Assembly: GCF_000812565.1 (NCBI RefSeq)
Contig: NZ_JTAM01000041.1
Location: 26,229 to 90,228, forward strand
Direction of reading: 5' to 3'
DNA: 64,000 bases
Origin: Flammeovirga sp. OC4
GTDB taxonomy: Bacteria; Bacteroidota; Bacteroidia; Cytophagales; Flammeovirgaceae
Shown here one piece after another: positions 34,387 to 43,640 of this stretch. How positions within the stretch are numbered: the stretch's first letter is position 1; every line of letters starts with the position of its first letter. The position numbers and the translations under genes are program-made. Under the pieces are notes generated by a model. The model saw only the letters and a list, made by a program, of their open reading frames with translations. It did no database searches and had not been told where the DNA came from.

Positions 34387-35361
34387 CTAGGCTAAAATAT
34401 ATTCTGGATCTTTTTTATACTCTTTGGGAGAAATATTAAACCTTTTCTTAAAGACCATTGAAAAATGACTTGAACTGGAATACCCCAAATCTGACGCAAT
34501 CATTGACATGGTTTTGTTACTTTTCAACAATAATTCTCTTGATTTATTTAATCTGATATCTTGATGATATTGATGTATAGTCGTCCCAAATACTTCTTTA
34601 AATAAAACTCTTAATCGACTTTCACTCAATCCTACTTCCTTTGTTAGGTCATCGATTAATACAGGTTTATCAATAACTTTCTCCAAAATTTCTTTTGTCT
34701 TCATTACAGGCTGAACATTCAAATCCGTTTCGCGTACTTGTTGGGCTTCTTCCCTTTCATTAATTTTTCTGAAAAACTCTGATATCAAATATTTCGCATA
34801 GACTTCAGACATTTCAAGGGCAAATAAATCAGTCTTATTGATTGAAAAGAAACGATCAAAAATTTCGATCATGCGAGGTGTAAAACGTTCCTGTAAATAA
34901 AAGGAAGTATGGAAGCTATATTTCTTCGTCAACTTCTCCGATTTATTTATGTACTGTTCAAACTTGTCTTTTCTAATACGGATAATTATCATTTTTCTTG
35001 CCTTTCCCTTACTTACTTTCCATTCTAAATTGGACTGATAATTCACACAAAATGCACCTAAAGCATTGAATTCAAAAGCCGCTTCATCATTCTCCGATGA
35101 AGGATGAAGCTTACCTGAAATTGGGTTACCTAACACCAATGCTATGTATTCTTTATTTTGAGTTTTAGGAGAAGCTTCAAAAATTAGATCGGAATACAAA
35201 TCAAAATCAAACTTTAGGATTTCAAGATACTCTGTACTTTTATAGCCTTGAATTGTTCCTTTTGCCTTTTCATTGTTAAAGTGAACAGTAGTATTGATCA
35301 CCTTTCCATTAAAAACTGAAGCCCATTGATTTAAAACAGTAGAAAGTGTAGAGGTTTCCAT
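34387..35361 (-). CDS. AraC-family transcriptional regulator
   Basis: 324 residues. The C-terminal ~105 residues are the AraC DNA-binding domain: DKPVLIDDLTKEVGLSESRLRVLFKEVFG as the first HTH and MSMIASDLGYSSSSHFSMVFKKRFNISP as the second. The N-terminal ~200 residues show no recognised ligand domain but are compatible with the beta-rich domain of PchR-like iron regulators. It is transcribed away from the DUF481 gene; a Fur-box-like sequence lies in their shared upstream region. That iron link is inference. Confidence 0.88.
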   Translation of the reverse strand: METSTLSTVLNQWASVFNGKVINTTVHFNNEKAKGTIQGYKSTEYLEILKFDFDLYSDLIFEASPKTQNKEYIALVLGNPISGKLHPSSENDEAAFEFNALGAFCVNYQSNLEWKVSKGKARKMIIIRIRKDKFEQYINKSEKLTKKYSFHTSFYLQERFTPRMIEIFDRFFSINKTDLFALEMSEVYAKYLISEFFRKINEREEAQQVRETDLNVQPVMKTKEILEKVIDKPVLIDDLTKEVGLSESRLRVLFKEVFGTTIHQYHQDIRLNKSRELLLKSNKTMSMIASDLGYSSSSHFSMVFKKRFNISPKEYKKDPEYILA

Positions 35362-35512
35362 ATTTTTAAAATGATAATTGTTTTTGAATTAAAATTTCAC
35401 ACATCTTAAACCACCTTAAGTGATAAAATTATTTCTTCACTATTACAGGTGACATTATTAGTAACGGTAAATAACAGTGTTACTTTTTGTAAAATTTGAT
35501 CATCTTCTATCA

Positions 35513-35531
35513 AATAATGATTATCATCACT
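35513..35531. promoter_or_regulatory. Fur-box-like sequence
   Basis: 15 of 19 bases match the Fur consensus written in the GATAATGATTATCATTATC orientation, with a perfect 14-base core (ATAATGATTATCAT). It lies in the divergent region of an AraC regulator and a DUF481 outer-membrane-type gene. Actual Fur binding is untested. Confidence 0.4.
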
Positions 35532-35628
35532 GGTTTAACAATTGTTTAAAAAAGGCCGTCTTCTTTTTTTAAATGATTGACATGCATCTACTTAAAATTT
35601 CTGTTTTTTAATTTGTCAAATACTTCTC

Positions 35629-35636
35629 TACTTTTG
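35629..35636 (+). promoter_or_regulatory. -7 promoter box for the DUF481 gene
   Basis: TACTTTTG matches TAnnTTTG; the start codon lies about 30 bases downstream, a normal leader length. A TTTG at 35612-35615 is too near for a standard -33. Confidence 0.5.
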
Positions 35637-35666
35637 AAGTATAATCTAATCTGAACATTCACTTCA

Positions 35667-36446
35667 ATGCGATATTTACTGCTATTAATTTCTTTTTTTA
35701 TATCCTATTCTCTTCAAGCTCAAATCTTAAACATTGAAAAAGCAAGGCTCGACGAAGGGGATTCTGTACACTGGGTAGGTAACATTTCTTTGAATTATAG
35801 ATTAATCAATCAGCAAATAACTACACAGGGCGGAGGACTGAAAACAAACTTTGCCAGAGTTGGTAAAATCAATGATTTAATCTTAATATCCGATCTTTCA
35901 TTTCTTAATTCAGAAGGCTTTGATCTTCTCCAAAATGGATTTCTTCACGGAAGAATGGAGTTTTTAAAAAATAGAAAGCTATCCTATGAAGTATTTACGC
36001 AGCTTCAATTTGATCAGGTAAAGGGAATGAACGAACGTTTTCTTTTAGGTGGTAATTTTAGGTTTAGCCCAATAAAAAGTAAGAAAAGCTTTTTAGCTAT
36101 TGGTATTGGAACTTTTTATGAAAACGAAAATTGGCATTGGTTAACCGAACAAGATGGGGAAACGATTATACATAAAGCAAAACCGTCAATAGCCCGATGG
36201 AATACATATATTACTTACAGGGCTGATTTTTCTGACAATGTTTTCTTCAATATTATGTCATACTTCCAAACTAAATATAGTAATGTAAGAGAATATAGAT
36301 TAAGTATTTTGGCTAACCTCAATATCAAAATTTCTAAGAAGCTCTACTTTAATAATAATTTTACACTTTGGTATGAAAACCGTCCTTACGTACCCATCGA
36401 TAAGTTGAATTATAGCATTAAAAATGGAATTGGGTATAACTTTTAG
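35667..36446 (+). CDS. DUF481 family outer-membrane-type protein
   Basis: 259 residues with a signal peptide (ending LQAQ). The mature part has regular amphipathic strands (DSVHWVGNISLNYRLINQ, FLLGGNFRFSPI, KSFLAIGIGTFYEN, NVFFNIMSYFQTK) and ends in a strand with final Phe (YSIKNGIGYNF). The pattern fits DUF481/YdiY, a salt-induced outer-membrane barrel of unclear role. It is divergent from the AraC regulator, which may control it, and is followed by a very stable terminator. Confidence 0.82.
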   Translation: MRYLLLLISFFISYSLQAQILNIEKARLDEGDSVHWVGNISLNYRLINQQITTQGGGLKTNFARVGKINDLILISDLSFLNSEGFDLLQNGFLHGRMEFLKNRKLSYEVFTQLQFDQVKGMNERFLLGGNFRFSPIKSKKSFLAIGIGTFYENENWHWLTEQDGETIIHKAKPSIARWNTYITYRADFSDNVFFNIMSYFQTKYSNVREYRLSILANLNIKISKKLYFNNNFTLWYENRPYVPIDKLNYSIKNGIGYNF

Positions 36447-36469
36447 ACAATCCCATTCATCTAATTACA

Positions 36470-36510
36470 AAAAAGCCTCTTCAACCTTAAATGAGTTGAA
36501 GAGGCTTTTT
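36470..36510. terminator. Two-way terminator between convergent genes
   Basis: A perfect 16-base stem (36470-36485 with 36495-36510) with a 9-base loop between stops at 36446 and 36543; A and T runs at both ends. Confidence 0.85.
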
Positions 36511-36542
36511 GATTTAAAATATCTTTAGCTTTGTACAATGGT

Positions 36543-37088
36543 TTAATTTTCTTGAATATAAAAACGTACCACTTCACGTTGACGGTTAATATTCGTCGTT
36601 CCACCAGAAAGACTATGTGATTCGTATCTTAAAAGTAGACCTTCCTTAGAAACAATGAACTCAATCCATTTATTCGTTCCTTTAAGGTCAGTTGCACCTT
36701 GTAATAGCACCTTTACTTTGTACGAAGATAAACCCAAATAACTGATTTCATTGATTTCAACTTTATTCGATGAATCATCTAAATAGCTCAAAATATCTCT
36801 TCTGATTTTACTCTTGAAATACGGTAAGCCTAAATAATCAGAGTTAGCATTGTACACTTGCATGTCCCAATCTTGATTAATAAATTCAATCGCATAAAAA
36901 TCATCTTTTGCGTGTACAATACGAGCTTCGATGTTGACATAATCTTGAGAACCAAAAGCAGTAGAAAGTACATCAACATTATAAGGTAAACCATCTGAAG
37001 AAGATTGTTGTAGCGTTTCTTTGATATCTTTTACTGGAGGTTCTACGAAGTAGTTAAAAAGAAGTGTAAGTAAAAATAATAGTTTCAT
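36543..37088 (-). CDS. Exported protein of unknown function
   Basis: 181 residues with a short N-terminal hydrophobic signal (LLFLLTLLFNYF). The mature part is beta-rich, with several pairs of alternating strands (NVDVLSTAFGSQDYVNIEAR, KVEINEISYLGLSSYKVKVLLQ), similar in form to small lipid-carrier or lipoprotein-localisation folds, but no family was recognised. It is 68 bases downstream of the next minus-strand gene. Confidence 0.6.
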   Translation of the reverse strand: MKLLFLLTLLFNYFVEPPVKDIKETLQQSSSDGLPYNVDVLSTAFGSQDYVNIEARIVHAKDDFYAIEFINQDWDMQVYNANSDYLGLPYFKSKIRRDILSYLDDSSNKVEINEISYLGLSSYKVKVLLQGATDLKGTNKWIEFIVSKEGLLLRYESHSLSGGTTNINRQREVVRFYIQEN

Positions 37089-37156
37089 TTGTTAATAATT
37101 TGAATGAAATTGACTTAAATAATATGTTTGTGATTAAAAATTATGCCCTTTTTAGC

Positions 37157-37546
37157 TTAGTTTGTTTTGTACATGACGCCATTCCACATAAACGTCAAAC
37201 TACCAGCCTTTTCTATGACCACAATTTCTAAATTTTTATTTTTTTTATTTCTCCAAATAAGCTGAGTTTTCCCTTTTACAGTATAACCTTCCAATTCTTT
37301 TATTGTCTCCTCATAGCCTCTAAGGTTTTCATCCACAAAATTAAGTGTCATGCTTTCTTCACTTTTTTTGTAATGTAAAACCACTTGTCGTGCAGAGATA
37401 TTGATGCCATCATTGATCACTTCCACTATTTTCTCATTCATCTGACACCTCCCACCTTCAAAATAAAAATCCAAAAGCTTCTGTTGTGCATGAGAGTTAA
37501 ATGATATAAATAGAAAAAAGAATAGAATTATAGTGTGCTTATTCAT
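37157..37546 (-). CDS. Exported protein of unknown function
   Basis: The start was placed at 37546, giving a typical signal peptide MNKHTIILFFFLFISFNSHAQ; the upstream in-frame Met at 37636 would make a 30-residue extension that overlaps the lacI stop. The mature ~110 residues contain one cysteine (GGRCQMNEK) and mostly beta strands (QVVLHYKKSEESMTLNFV). No family recognised. It follows the LacI regulator on the same strand and could share its transcript. Confidence 0.6.
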   Translation of the reverse strand: MNKHTIILFFFLFISFNSHAQQKLLDFYFEGGRCQMNEKIVEVINDGINISARQVVLHYKKSEESMTLNFVDENLRGYEETIKELEGYTVKGKTQLIWRNKKNKNLEIVVIEKAGSLTFMWNGVMYKTN

Positions 37547-37632
37547 AAGTGTTATTTTTGATCCTATCAAATCTAAAAAAATCTTAAATGAAATAAAAGC
37601 CACCATCCAATTCAAAAACTTTTGGAGTTGCA

Positions 37633-38676
37633 TCAAGTACTTTCTCTCTCAATCAAAGAAATGGGTAGTTTTTTTAATATAGCCATAGGAATGAATATTT
37701 TGCCTTGTTTTTTTGCATCCTTCATAGCGTTCATCCGGTCAATCAAAAGGTTGGCCGCTACAAAACCCATTTCTTGTGCTGGCTGATTAATAGTGGTCAA
37801 TGATGGATTAAAAAGTTCTCCCATATCATCACCGGAAATTCCCATAACTGCAATTTTTTGAGGAATTTCAATCCCTCTTTTTTGTAAAAGACGTATTACT
37901 CTAAAGGCAATTGGATCATTCAACGCCACAATAGCATCTGGCTTTTCTTTTAATACCATCAGCTTATCTAATGCTTGCCCCACTGAACGTCTCAAATCTA
38001 AAGTGGGCACTATCAAATCTGCTGAAGTTCCAAAGCCATTTCGTTCCATGGCTGTTCTATATCCCTTTAATCGTTGTTGCGAAATGTACAAATCCTCCGG
38101 TCCTGCTATAAATGCTATTCTTTTGTAACCTTTATTGATAAGGTGGTTTGTTGCTTGATAACCTGCCTCAAAATCATCCACAATAACTCTCGGTATTGGT
38201 AATTCTGATTTCGGCAAGATTCGATCAAAAACAACAATAGGCACCTCCTCTTCCATGGCTTTTTTAAGGTGTAGATCACTTTTAGTATTGAATGACAAAG
38301 AAATAAGAATACCATCCACTTGTCTATCCAATAAAATATCTATGCACTCTTTCTCTTTCTGCTCTTGTTCATCACTATGTACAATGATCAGATCATAACC
38401 TAAAGGTTTTAAGAATTGCTCAATCCCCAAGATGACCCTCCCAAAAAACGGAACTGTTAACTCAGGTATAATCACTCCGATCAAATACGATTTCTTACTT
38501 GCTAACCCTGCCGCTAATACGCTTTTTTTATAACCGATTTTTTCCGCAAGATCCAAAACGTTCTTTTTGGTTATGGGATTAACGTCCTCCGCTCCTCTTA
38601 TTGCTCTTGAAACTGTAGAGACAGAAATGTCTAGTCTCCTTGCAATATCCTTTATGGTTGGCTTTCTTTTTTTCAT
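37633..38676 (-). CDS. LacI-family transcriptional regulator (likely galactose repressor)
   Basis: The start at 38676 gives MKKRKPTIKDIARRLDISVSTVSRAIRG, the standard LacI HTH with hinge helix; the 13 hydrophobic residues upstream in this frame are not part of the family. The rest (about 60-347) is a periplasmic-binding-protein-like sugar-sensing domain (VIVDDFEAGYQATNHLINKGY; DAIVALNDPIAFRVI; TTINQPAQEMGFVAANLL). It is divergent from galKTEM, and a palindrome of LacI-type (38721-38738) lies between, so it likely controls the Leloir operon. Galactose as ligand is inference. Confidence 0.9.
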   Translation of the reverse strand: MKKRKPTIKDIARRLDISVSTVSRAIRGAEDVNPITKKNVLDLAEKIGYKKSVLAAGLASKKSYLIGVIIPELTVPFFGRVILGIEQFLKPLGYDLIIVHSDEQEQKEKECIDILLDRQVDGILISLSFNTKSDLHLKKAMEEEVPIVVFDRILPKSELPIPRVIVDDFEAGYQATNHLINKGYKRIAFIAGPEDLYISQQRLKGYRTAMERNGFGTSADLIVPTLDLRRSVGQALDKLMVLKEKPDAIVALNDPIAFRVIRLLQKRGIEIPQKIAVMGISGDDMGELFNPSLTTINQPAQEMGFVAANLLIDRMNAMKDAKKQGKIFIPMAILKKLPISLIEREST

Positions 38677-38720
38677 GCTCAAATTTAAAAAAAAGATGAA
38701 AAATAAACACGTCAAAAATT

Positions 38721-38738
38721 ACCGAGAACGTTTCCGGT
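38721..38738. promoter_or_regulatory. Candidate LacI-family operator
   Basis: ACCGAGAACGTTTCCGGT is an 18-base near-palindrome (two mismatched pairs) with the central CG typical of LacI-family sites. It lies between the repressor gene and galK, about 32 bases upstream of the gal -33 box. Confidence 0.6.
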
Positions 38739-38769
38739 AACGCTATTTTCAAAATTCATTAAGTGTTTA

Positions 38770-38801
38770 TTTGTCCTTTAAAATAAAACCCTTCATGTTT
38801 G
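38770..38801 (+). promoter_or_regulatory. gal operon promoter
   Basis: TTTG (38770-38773) and CATGTTTG (38794-38801, one mismatch from TAnnTTTG) are spaced by 20 bases. Transcription would begin near 38808, about 44 bases before galK. Confidence 0.65.
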
Positions 38802-38851
38802 AACCATCGAAATGAAATAAACGATATTTTTAAACTAAAAAATAAAGCAAC

Positions 38852-40012
38852 ATGAACGCTAAAGCTGTAGTAGCAAAATTCGAAGAATTATTCAATAAAG
38901 AACCAATGGTATCAAGAGCTCCAGGTAGAGTAAATATCATCGGTGAACACACTGACTACAACGACGGTTTTGTATTACCCGCATCAATCGACAAAGAAAT
39001 GGTTTTCGCATTAGCGTTAAACGGTACTGATACTGTAAATGCTTATGCACTTGACTTAGAAGAGTCTGGTTCTTTCGAATTATCAAACATTGTTCCTTCT
39101 GAAGGATGGATCAACTACATCAAAGGTGTTGTTGCAGAAACAGCTGTAAAAGGCTTAGAACCAAAAGGTTTTGATGTTGTCTTTGCTGGCGATGTGCCAC
39201 TAGGAGCTGGTATGTCATCATCTGCTGCTTTAGAGTGTGCTTTAGCAACAGGTTTAAATAAATTATTTGAAGGTGATTTATCGAAATTAGACATCGTTTT
39301 AGCTTCACAAATGTCAGAGCATAACTATGCTGGCGTGAAGTGTGGTATCATGGACCAATTTGCTTCAACTTTTGGTCAAGCAAATAAAGTAATCAAGTTA
39401 GACTGCCGTACAAAAGAGTATGAGTACCATAACTTAGATATCACTGGTCACAAATTGGTATTATGTAACACTAACGTGACACACTCATTAGCTTCTTCTG
39501 AGTACAATACAAGAAGAGAGCAATGTGAAGCAGGTGTTGAAGTAATCAAAGAAACTTATCCTGAAATCATCAACTTACGTGACGTTTCTGTTGAAATGAT
39601 GCACGAATTTGAAGGTAAAATGGATCCGGTAATTTATGACAGATGTTCGTATGTGGTTGAAGAAAACGACCGTTTAACGAAAGCATGTGAATTTATGGAT
39701 AATGGAGACTTAGTGAACTTAGGTAAAATGATCTATGGTTCTCACGAAGGTCTTTCTAAGAAATATGCAGTATCATGTCCAGAGTTAGACTTCTTAGTGG
39801 AGCAAACTTTAGAAGATGACAATGTACTTGGTGCGAGAATGATGGGTGGCGGCTTCGGTGGCTGTACGATCAACCTTGTAAAAGAAGAAGCTGTTGACGC
39901 ATTTGTAGAAAGAATGACGAAAGCATATAAAGAAGGAATGGGTAAAGATCTTTCTGCTTATGTAGTTGTAATCGGCGACGGAGCAAGAGTTGAAGAGTCA
40001 GTTGAAGCTTAA
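38852..40012 (+). CDS. galK: Galactokinase
   Basis: 386 residues, the usual length. It phosphorylates alpha-D-galactose to galactose-1-phosphate with ATP. GHMP-kinase motifs are all present: SRAPGRVNIIGEHTDYNDG for the galactose-binding N-terminus, VPLGAGMSSSAALECA for the ATP loop, and MMGGGFGGCTI for the third motif. First gene of the Leloir operon; a hairpin lies between it and galT. Confidence 0.97.
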   Translation: MNAKAVVAKFEELFNKEPMVSRAPGRVNIIGEHTDYNDGFVLPASIDKEMVFALALNGTDTVNAYALDLEESGSFELSNIVPSEGWINYIKGVVAETAVKGLEPKGFDVVFAGDVPLGAGMSSSAALECALATGLNKLFEGDLSKLDIVLASQMSEHNYAGVKCGIMDQFASTFGQANKVIKLDCRTKEYEYHNLDITGHKLVLCNTNVTHSLASSEYNTRREQCEAGVEVIKETYPEIINLRDVSVEMMHEFEGKMDPVIYDRCSYVVEENDRLTKACEFMDNGDLVNLGKMIYGSHEGLSKKYAVSCPELDFLVEQTLEDDNVLGARMMGGGFGGCTINLVKEEAVDAFVERMTKAYKEGMGKDLSAYVVVIGDGARVEESVEA

Positions 40013-40028
40013 TTTATATCTATAAAAG

Positions 40029-40063
40029 GCATGTTTAGTTCTCATGATGCTAAACATGCTTTT
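40029..40063 (+). terminator. Hairpin between galK and galT
   Basis: GCATGTTTAG (40029-40038) pairs with CTAAACATGC (40050-40059), followed by TTTT. It may cause partial termination or protect the 3' end of galK after processing. Confidence 0.6.
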
Positions 40064-40099
40064 AAAGAAATTTTTTGACTAGGAAAACAAGAATCAACA

Positions 40100-41164
40100 A
40101 TGGAATTTAATTTTGAGGATCATCCTCACCGTCGATACAACCCACTTACAAATGAATGGGTACAAGTTTCTCCTCATAGAGCGAAGAGACCTTGGCAAGG
40201 ACAAGTAGAAAAGATTGAGGAGGAGAAGCGTCCTGAACATGATCCTTCGTGTTATTTATGTCCGGGTAACACTCGTGTCAATGGCGAAGTGAACCCTCAG
40301 TATACTGATACTTATGTATTCCAAAATGATTTTGCCGCTTTATTGGAAGATGTTCCAACAGGTGAAATGAATGAGGGTAACGGTCTTTTCAGAGCAAAAA
40401 GTGAAAGAGGTTTGTGTAAAGTAATTTGCTTCTCACCTCGTCACGATTTGACTATTCCTGAAATGGAAACAGAAGGAATCAGAAAAGTAGTTGACCTTTG
40501 GGCAAAAGAATATACTGAGCTAGGTGCTAGAGATTACATCAACCACGTACAGATTTTTGAAAATAAAGGTTCAGTGATGGGATGTTCAAACCCTCACCCT
40601 CACGGTCAAATCTGGGCGCAGGAATCTATTCCTCAAGAGCCAGCAAAAAAGCAAGTAAATCAAAAAGCGTACTATGACAAAAATGGTACAACTTTACTTT
40701 CTGATTACATTGCTCAAGAAATTAAGCAACAAACAAGAGTTGTTTATGAAAATGAACACTTCGTTGCTATCGTTCCTTTCTGGGCTGTATGGCCTTTTGA
40801 AACGATGATCGTTCCGAAAAGAGCAGTAAGCAGAATTACTGATCTTTCTGACGAAGAAAAAGATGCTTTCGCTGATGCATACAGAGCTTTAACGATCAAG
40901 TATGACAACATCTTCGAAGTTTCTTTCCCTTACTCTGCTGGTATCCACCAAGCTCCAACTGATGGAGAGGATCACCCAGAGTGGCACATGCACATGTGTT
41001 TCTATCCTCCTTTACTTCGCTCTGCTACAGTGAAGAAGTTTATGGTAGGTTATGAAATGCTTGCTAATGCTCAAAGAGATATCACTGCTGAAACAGCAGC
41101 TGCACGTATTAGAGAGCAATCTTTAGTACATTATAAAAGTGCTGTTTTAGAAGAAGAAAAATAA
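40100..41164 (+). CDS. galT: Galactose-1-phosphate uridylyltransferase
   Basis: 354 residues. It swaps galactose-1-phosphate with the glucose-1-phosphate of UDP-glucose. It has the HIT-like fold with the active-site motif NPHPHGQIW (nucleophilic histidine in HPH), an N-terminal HPHRRYNPL, the zinc-site cysteines CYLCPG and later [12 protein letters not shown]. Second gene of the gal operon. Confidence 0.97.
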   Translation: MEFNFEDHPHRRYNPLTNEWVQVSPHRAKRPWQGQVEKIEEEKRPEHDPSCYLCPGNTRVNGEVNPQYTDTYVFQNDFAALLEDVPTGEMNEGNGLFRAKSERGLCKVICFSPRHDLTIPEMETEGIRKVVDLWAKEYTELGARDYINHVQIFENKGSVMGCSNPHPHGQIWAQESIPQEPAKKQVNQKAYYDKNGTTLLSDYIAQEIKQQTRVVYENEHFVAIVPFWAVWPFETMIVPKRAVSRITDLSDEEKDAFADAYRALTIKYDNIFEVSFPYSAGIHQAPTDGEDHPEWHMHMCFYPPLLRSATVKKFMVGYEMLANAQRDITAETAAARIREQSLVHYKSAVLEEEK

Positions 41165-41176
41165 CATTAGATGATT

Positions 41177-41212
41177 TATAGACTAGTAATGAACGATAAT
41201 TGCTAGTCTATA
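41177..41212 (+). terminator. Hairpin between galT and galE
   Basis: TATAGACTAG (41177-41186) pairs with CTAGTCTATA (41203-41212) over 10 bases, then AATTTTAT. Like the others in this operon it may be an RNA-processing or partial stop signal. Confidence 0.55.
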
Positions 41213-41246
41213 ATTTTATCATTAATAGAGTTAACAAATAAACAAA

Positions 41247-42278
41247 ATGAAGATTTTAGTAACAGGAGGTTTAGGTTACATTGGTTCACATACCGCAGTG
41301 GAGTTAATCAACAAAGATTTTGAGGTAGTTATCGTTGACAACTTATCAAATTCTGAAATTGGTGCATTGGAAGGTATTGAAAAAATCACTGGAACAAAGC
41401 CTAAGTTCTATGAGTTTGATCTTTTAGATTTTGATCAATTAGATCAATTATTCCAAGAGGAGAAGATTGATGGTATTATTCACTTTGCAGCTTCAAAAGC
41501 AGTGGGTGAGTCTGTAAATAAGCCAAGTCTTTATTACAGAAATAACCTTCAGTCGTTATTAAACATCTTAGACCTAATGGTAAAACATGAGGTGAGCAAC
41601 TTTGTTTTCTCTTCATCTTGTACAGTTTATGGTCAGCCAGATGTGTTGCCTGTAACTGAACAAACGCCAGTTCAACCTGCTTTATCTCCTTATGGAAATA
41701 CTAAACAAGTAGGTGAAGAGATCATTAGAGATATCGTAAAAGCAGAAAACGGATTAAAAGCCATTGCTCTACGTTATTTCAACCCTGTAGGTGCACATGA
41801 TTCTGCATTGATTGGTGAATTACCTTTAGGTGTTCCTCAAAACTTAATGCCATTTATCACACAAACAGGTGTGGGTATGAGAGCTGAATTGAGTGTATTT
41901 GGTGATGATTACAATACTAAGGATGGTACTTGTATTCGTGATTACATCCACGTAGTAGATTTAGCACAGGCTCATATTGTTGCATTAAACAGAATGATCG
42001 AGAGCAAGCAAAAAGAAGATTACGAATTCTTCAACGTAGGAACAGGTACTGGTTCTACTGTTTTAGAGGTAATCCAATCATTCGAAAAAATGTCAGGTGT
42101 AAAACTGAACTACAAATTGGTAGACCGTCGTGAAGGTGACATCGAAAAGATTTATGCTGACACTACTTTCGGTAACCAAGAGTTAGGATGGCAATCTGAA
42201 AAGACATTGGATGACATGACAGGTTCTGCTTGGAAATGGCAACAACAATTGCAAGAAAAAGCTTTATCAAAAGCTTAG
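41247..42278 (+). CDS. galE: UDP-glucose 4-epimerase
   Basis: 343 residues of the extended short-chain dehydrogenase family: NAD-binding GGLGYIGSH at the N-terminus, the YxxxK active site as SPYGNTKQVGEEI with the SSSCTVYG serine stretch before it, and RYFNPVGAHDS. It converts UDP-galactose to UDP-glucose and closes the Leloir cycle. Third gene of the operon. Confidence 0.97.
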   Translation: MKILVTGGLGYIGSHTAVELINKDFEVVIVDNLSNSEIGALEGIEKITGTKPKFYEFDLLDFDQLDQLFQEEKIDGIIHFAASKAVGESVNKPSLYYRNNLQSLLNILDLMVKHEVSNFVFSSSCTVYGQPDVLPVTEQTPVQPALSPYGNTKQVGEEIIRDIVKAENGLKAIALRYFNPVGAHDSALIGELPLGVPQNLMPFITQTGVGMRAELSVFGDDYNTKDGTCIRDYIHVVDLAQAHIVALNRMIESKQKEDYEFFNVGTGTGSTVLEVIQSFEKMSGVKLNYKLVDRREGDIEKIYADTTFGNQELGWQSEKTLDDMTGSAWKWQQQLQEKALSKA

Positions 42279-42368
42279 TAAAATAGTGTGTACGGCAAAA
42301 AAACTAAACATTTTTTTGACTTAATACTTGAAGCATTTTATTGTACAGGTAATTTCAGATGAATAGAT

Positions 42369-42410
42369 GCTCTAAATACTTCTCTTAAATACTAAGAGAA
42401 GTGTTAGAGC
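42369..42410 (+). terminator. Long hairpin between galE and galM
   Basis: Arms 42369-42386 and 42394-42410 pair over about 17 bases with one bulge and one mismatch (GCTCTAA/TTAGAGC and CTTCTCTT/AAGAGAAG) around a 7-base loop in the 219-base gap. The weak T-run makes it more likely a processing or attenuation structure. Confidence 0.6.
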
Positions 42411-42497
42411 CTATTCCTATTTAAAAGCTCACATTTAAAAAGGGTCAATTCACTGATTTCTATATTACTACTAGCAAATCATAAAAGTTTTAATGAA

Positions 42498-43559
42498 ATG
42501 ATAGATATAAAACAAATTGAAAAAATTTCTTGGGGCAAAGTCAATGATAAAGAGGTATTTTTATATACACTTACAAATCAATTAGGCTCCCAATTACAAG
42601 TGTCAACGTATGGTGGCATTTTAGTTAGCTTTTTAACCGCTGATAAAAACGGTGAAATGGCAGATGTTCTTCTTGGAAAAGATTCTTTAGAAGACTATTT
42701 AGATAACAGCTGCTACCTTGGTGCAACTGTTGGACAGTTTGCAAATAGAATTGCAAAAGGTAATATCTCTATTGATGGAGTTGAATATCAATTGGCAACA
42801 AACAATGGTCCCAACTTCTTACACGGAGGTGATGTAGGATTTGATCGTCAAGTTTTTGATATCGTAGAAGAAATTTCAGAAGATGGTGTAAACTCAGTGG
42901 TACTATCACATACAAGTCCTGATGGTTTTGAAAACCTTCCTGGTAATGTGACATTGACACTGAAAATTTCATTAACGGATGAAAATGAAGTGGTATTGGA
43001 TTACAGTGCAACTACTGATAAAAAGACAATCGTAAACTTCACTTCTCACCCTTATTTCAACCTTAAAGGTGAAGGTGAAATTTCAGATCATACTTTAAAA
43101 CTAAACTGTAATTTCTATACTCCTATTGATGAGACTTGTATTCCTACAGGTGAAATTGCCACTGTAAAAGGAACTCCTTTTGATTTTACAGAAGAAAAAG
43201 TAATCGGTAACGAAATTGATGCTGATCACGATCAAACAAAAATCGGTATTGGTTATGATCACAACTTGGTGATTAATAAGCCACTTAATGAGTACGGATT
43301 AGTAGGTGTTGCTTACGAAGCTACTACTGGCCGTGCAATGGAAGTTTATACTACTGAACCTGGAGTACAGTTCTATACTGGTAACTGGCTTGAAGGTGAA
43401 CTAGGTAAAAACCAAACTCCGCTTATCAAACGTCAAGGTTTCTGTCTGGAAGCACAACACTACCCAGACTCTCCAAATCAACCACACTTCCCTTCTGTGA
43501 TTTTAAATCCTGGTGAGGAGTACACTCAAAAAACAGTGTATAAGTTTGTAGTGAAGTAG
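42498..43559 (+). CDS. galM: Aldose 1-epimerase (galactose mutarotase)
   Basis: 353 residues of the galactose mutarotase fold. It has GGILVSFLTADKNGEMADVLLG, the conserved GATVGQFANRIAKG loop, VNFTSHPYFNLKG with the catalytic histidine, and the late GYDHNLVIN and GFCLEAQHYPDSPN with the catalytic glutamate. It interconverts the alpha and beta anomers of galactose so that GalK can use it. Last gene of the operon, followed by a strong terminator. Confidence 0.95.
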   Translation: MIDIKQIEKISWGKVNDKEVFLYTLTNQLGSQLQVSTYGGILVSFLTADKNGEMADVLLGKDSLEDYLDNSCYLGATVGQFANRIAKGNISIDGVEYQLATNNGPNFLHGGDVGFDRQVFDIVEEISEDGVNSVVLSHTSPDGFENLPGNVTLTLKISLTDENEVVLDYSATTDKKTIVNFTSHPYFNLKGEGEISDHTLKLNCNFYTPIDETCIPTGEIATVKGTPFDFTEEKVIGNEIDADHDQTKIGIGYDHNLVINKPLNEYGLVGVAYEATTGRAMEVYTTEPGVQFYTGNWLEGELGKNQTPLIKRQGFCLEAQHYPDSPNQPHFPSVILNPGEEYTQKTVYKFVVK

Positions 43560-43581
43560 TCTTTACTTTTCAGATAAAAAG

Positions 43582-43618
43582 AAAGTCCTGATTCTAATCT
43601 AACAGAATCAGGACTTTT
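43582..43618 (+). terminator. Terminator of the gal operon
   Basis: A perfect 14-base stem (43582-43595 with 43604-43617) with an 8-base loop and flanking A and T runs; it can also stop the convergent gene ending at 43641. Confidence 0.85.
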
Positions 43619-43640
43619 ATATTTATCTAAACTAATAATA

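Larger units (their letters stand above)
35362..35666. other. Divergent upstream region of the AraC and DUF481 genes
   Basis: 305 bases. It contains a Fur-box-like sequence (35513-35531) and a -7 promoter box (35629-35636) for the DUF481 gene. No gene is present. Confidence 0.55.

Noticed and set aside
38680..38716. TAnnTTTG-like box (TAAATTTG) on the minus strand at the start of the LacI gene
   Set aside because: It would give a leaderless transcript and its -33 partner is 25 bases away, outside the normal spacing.
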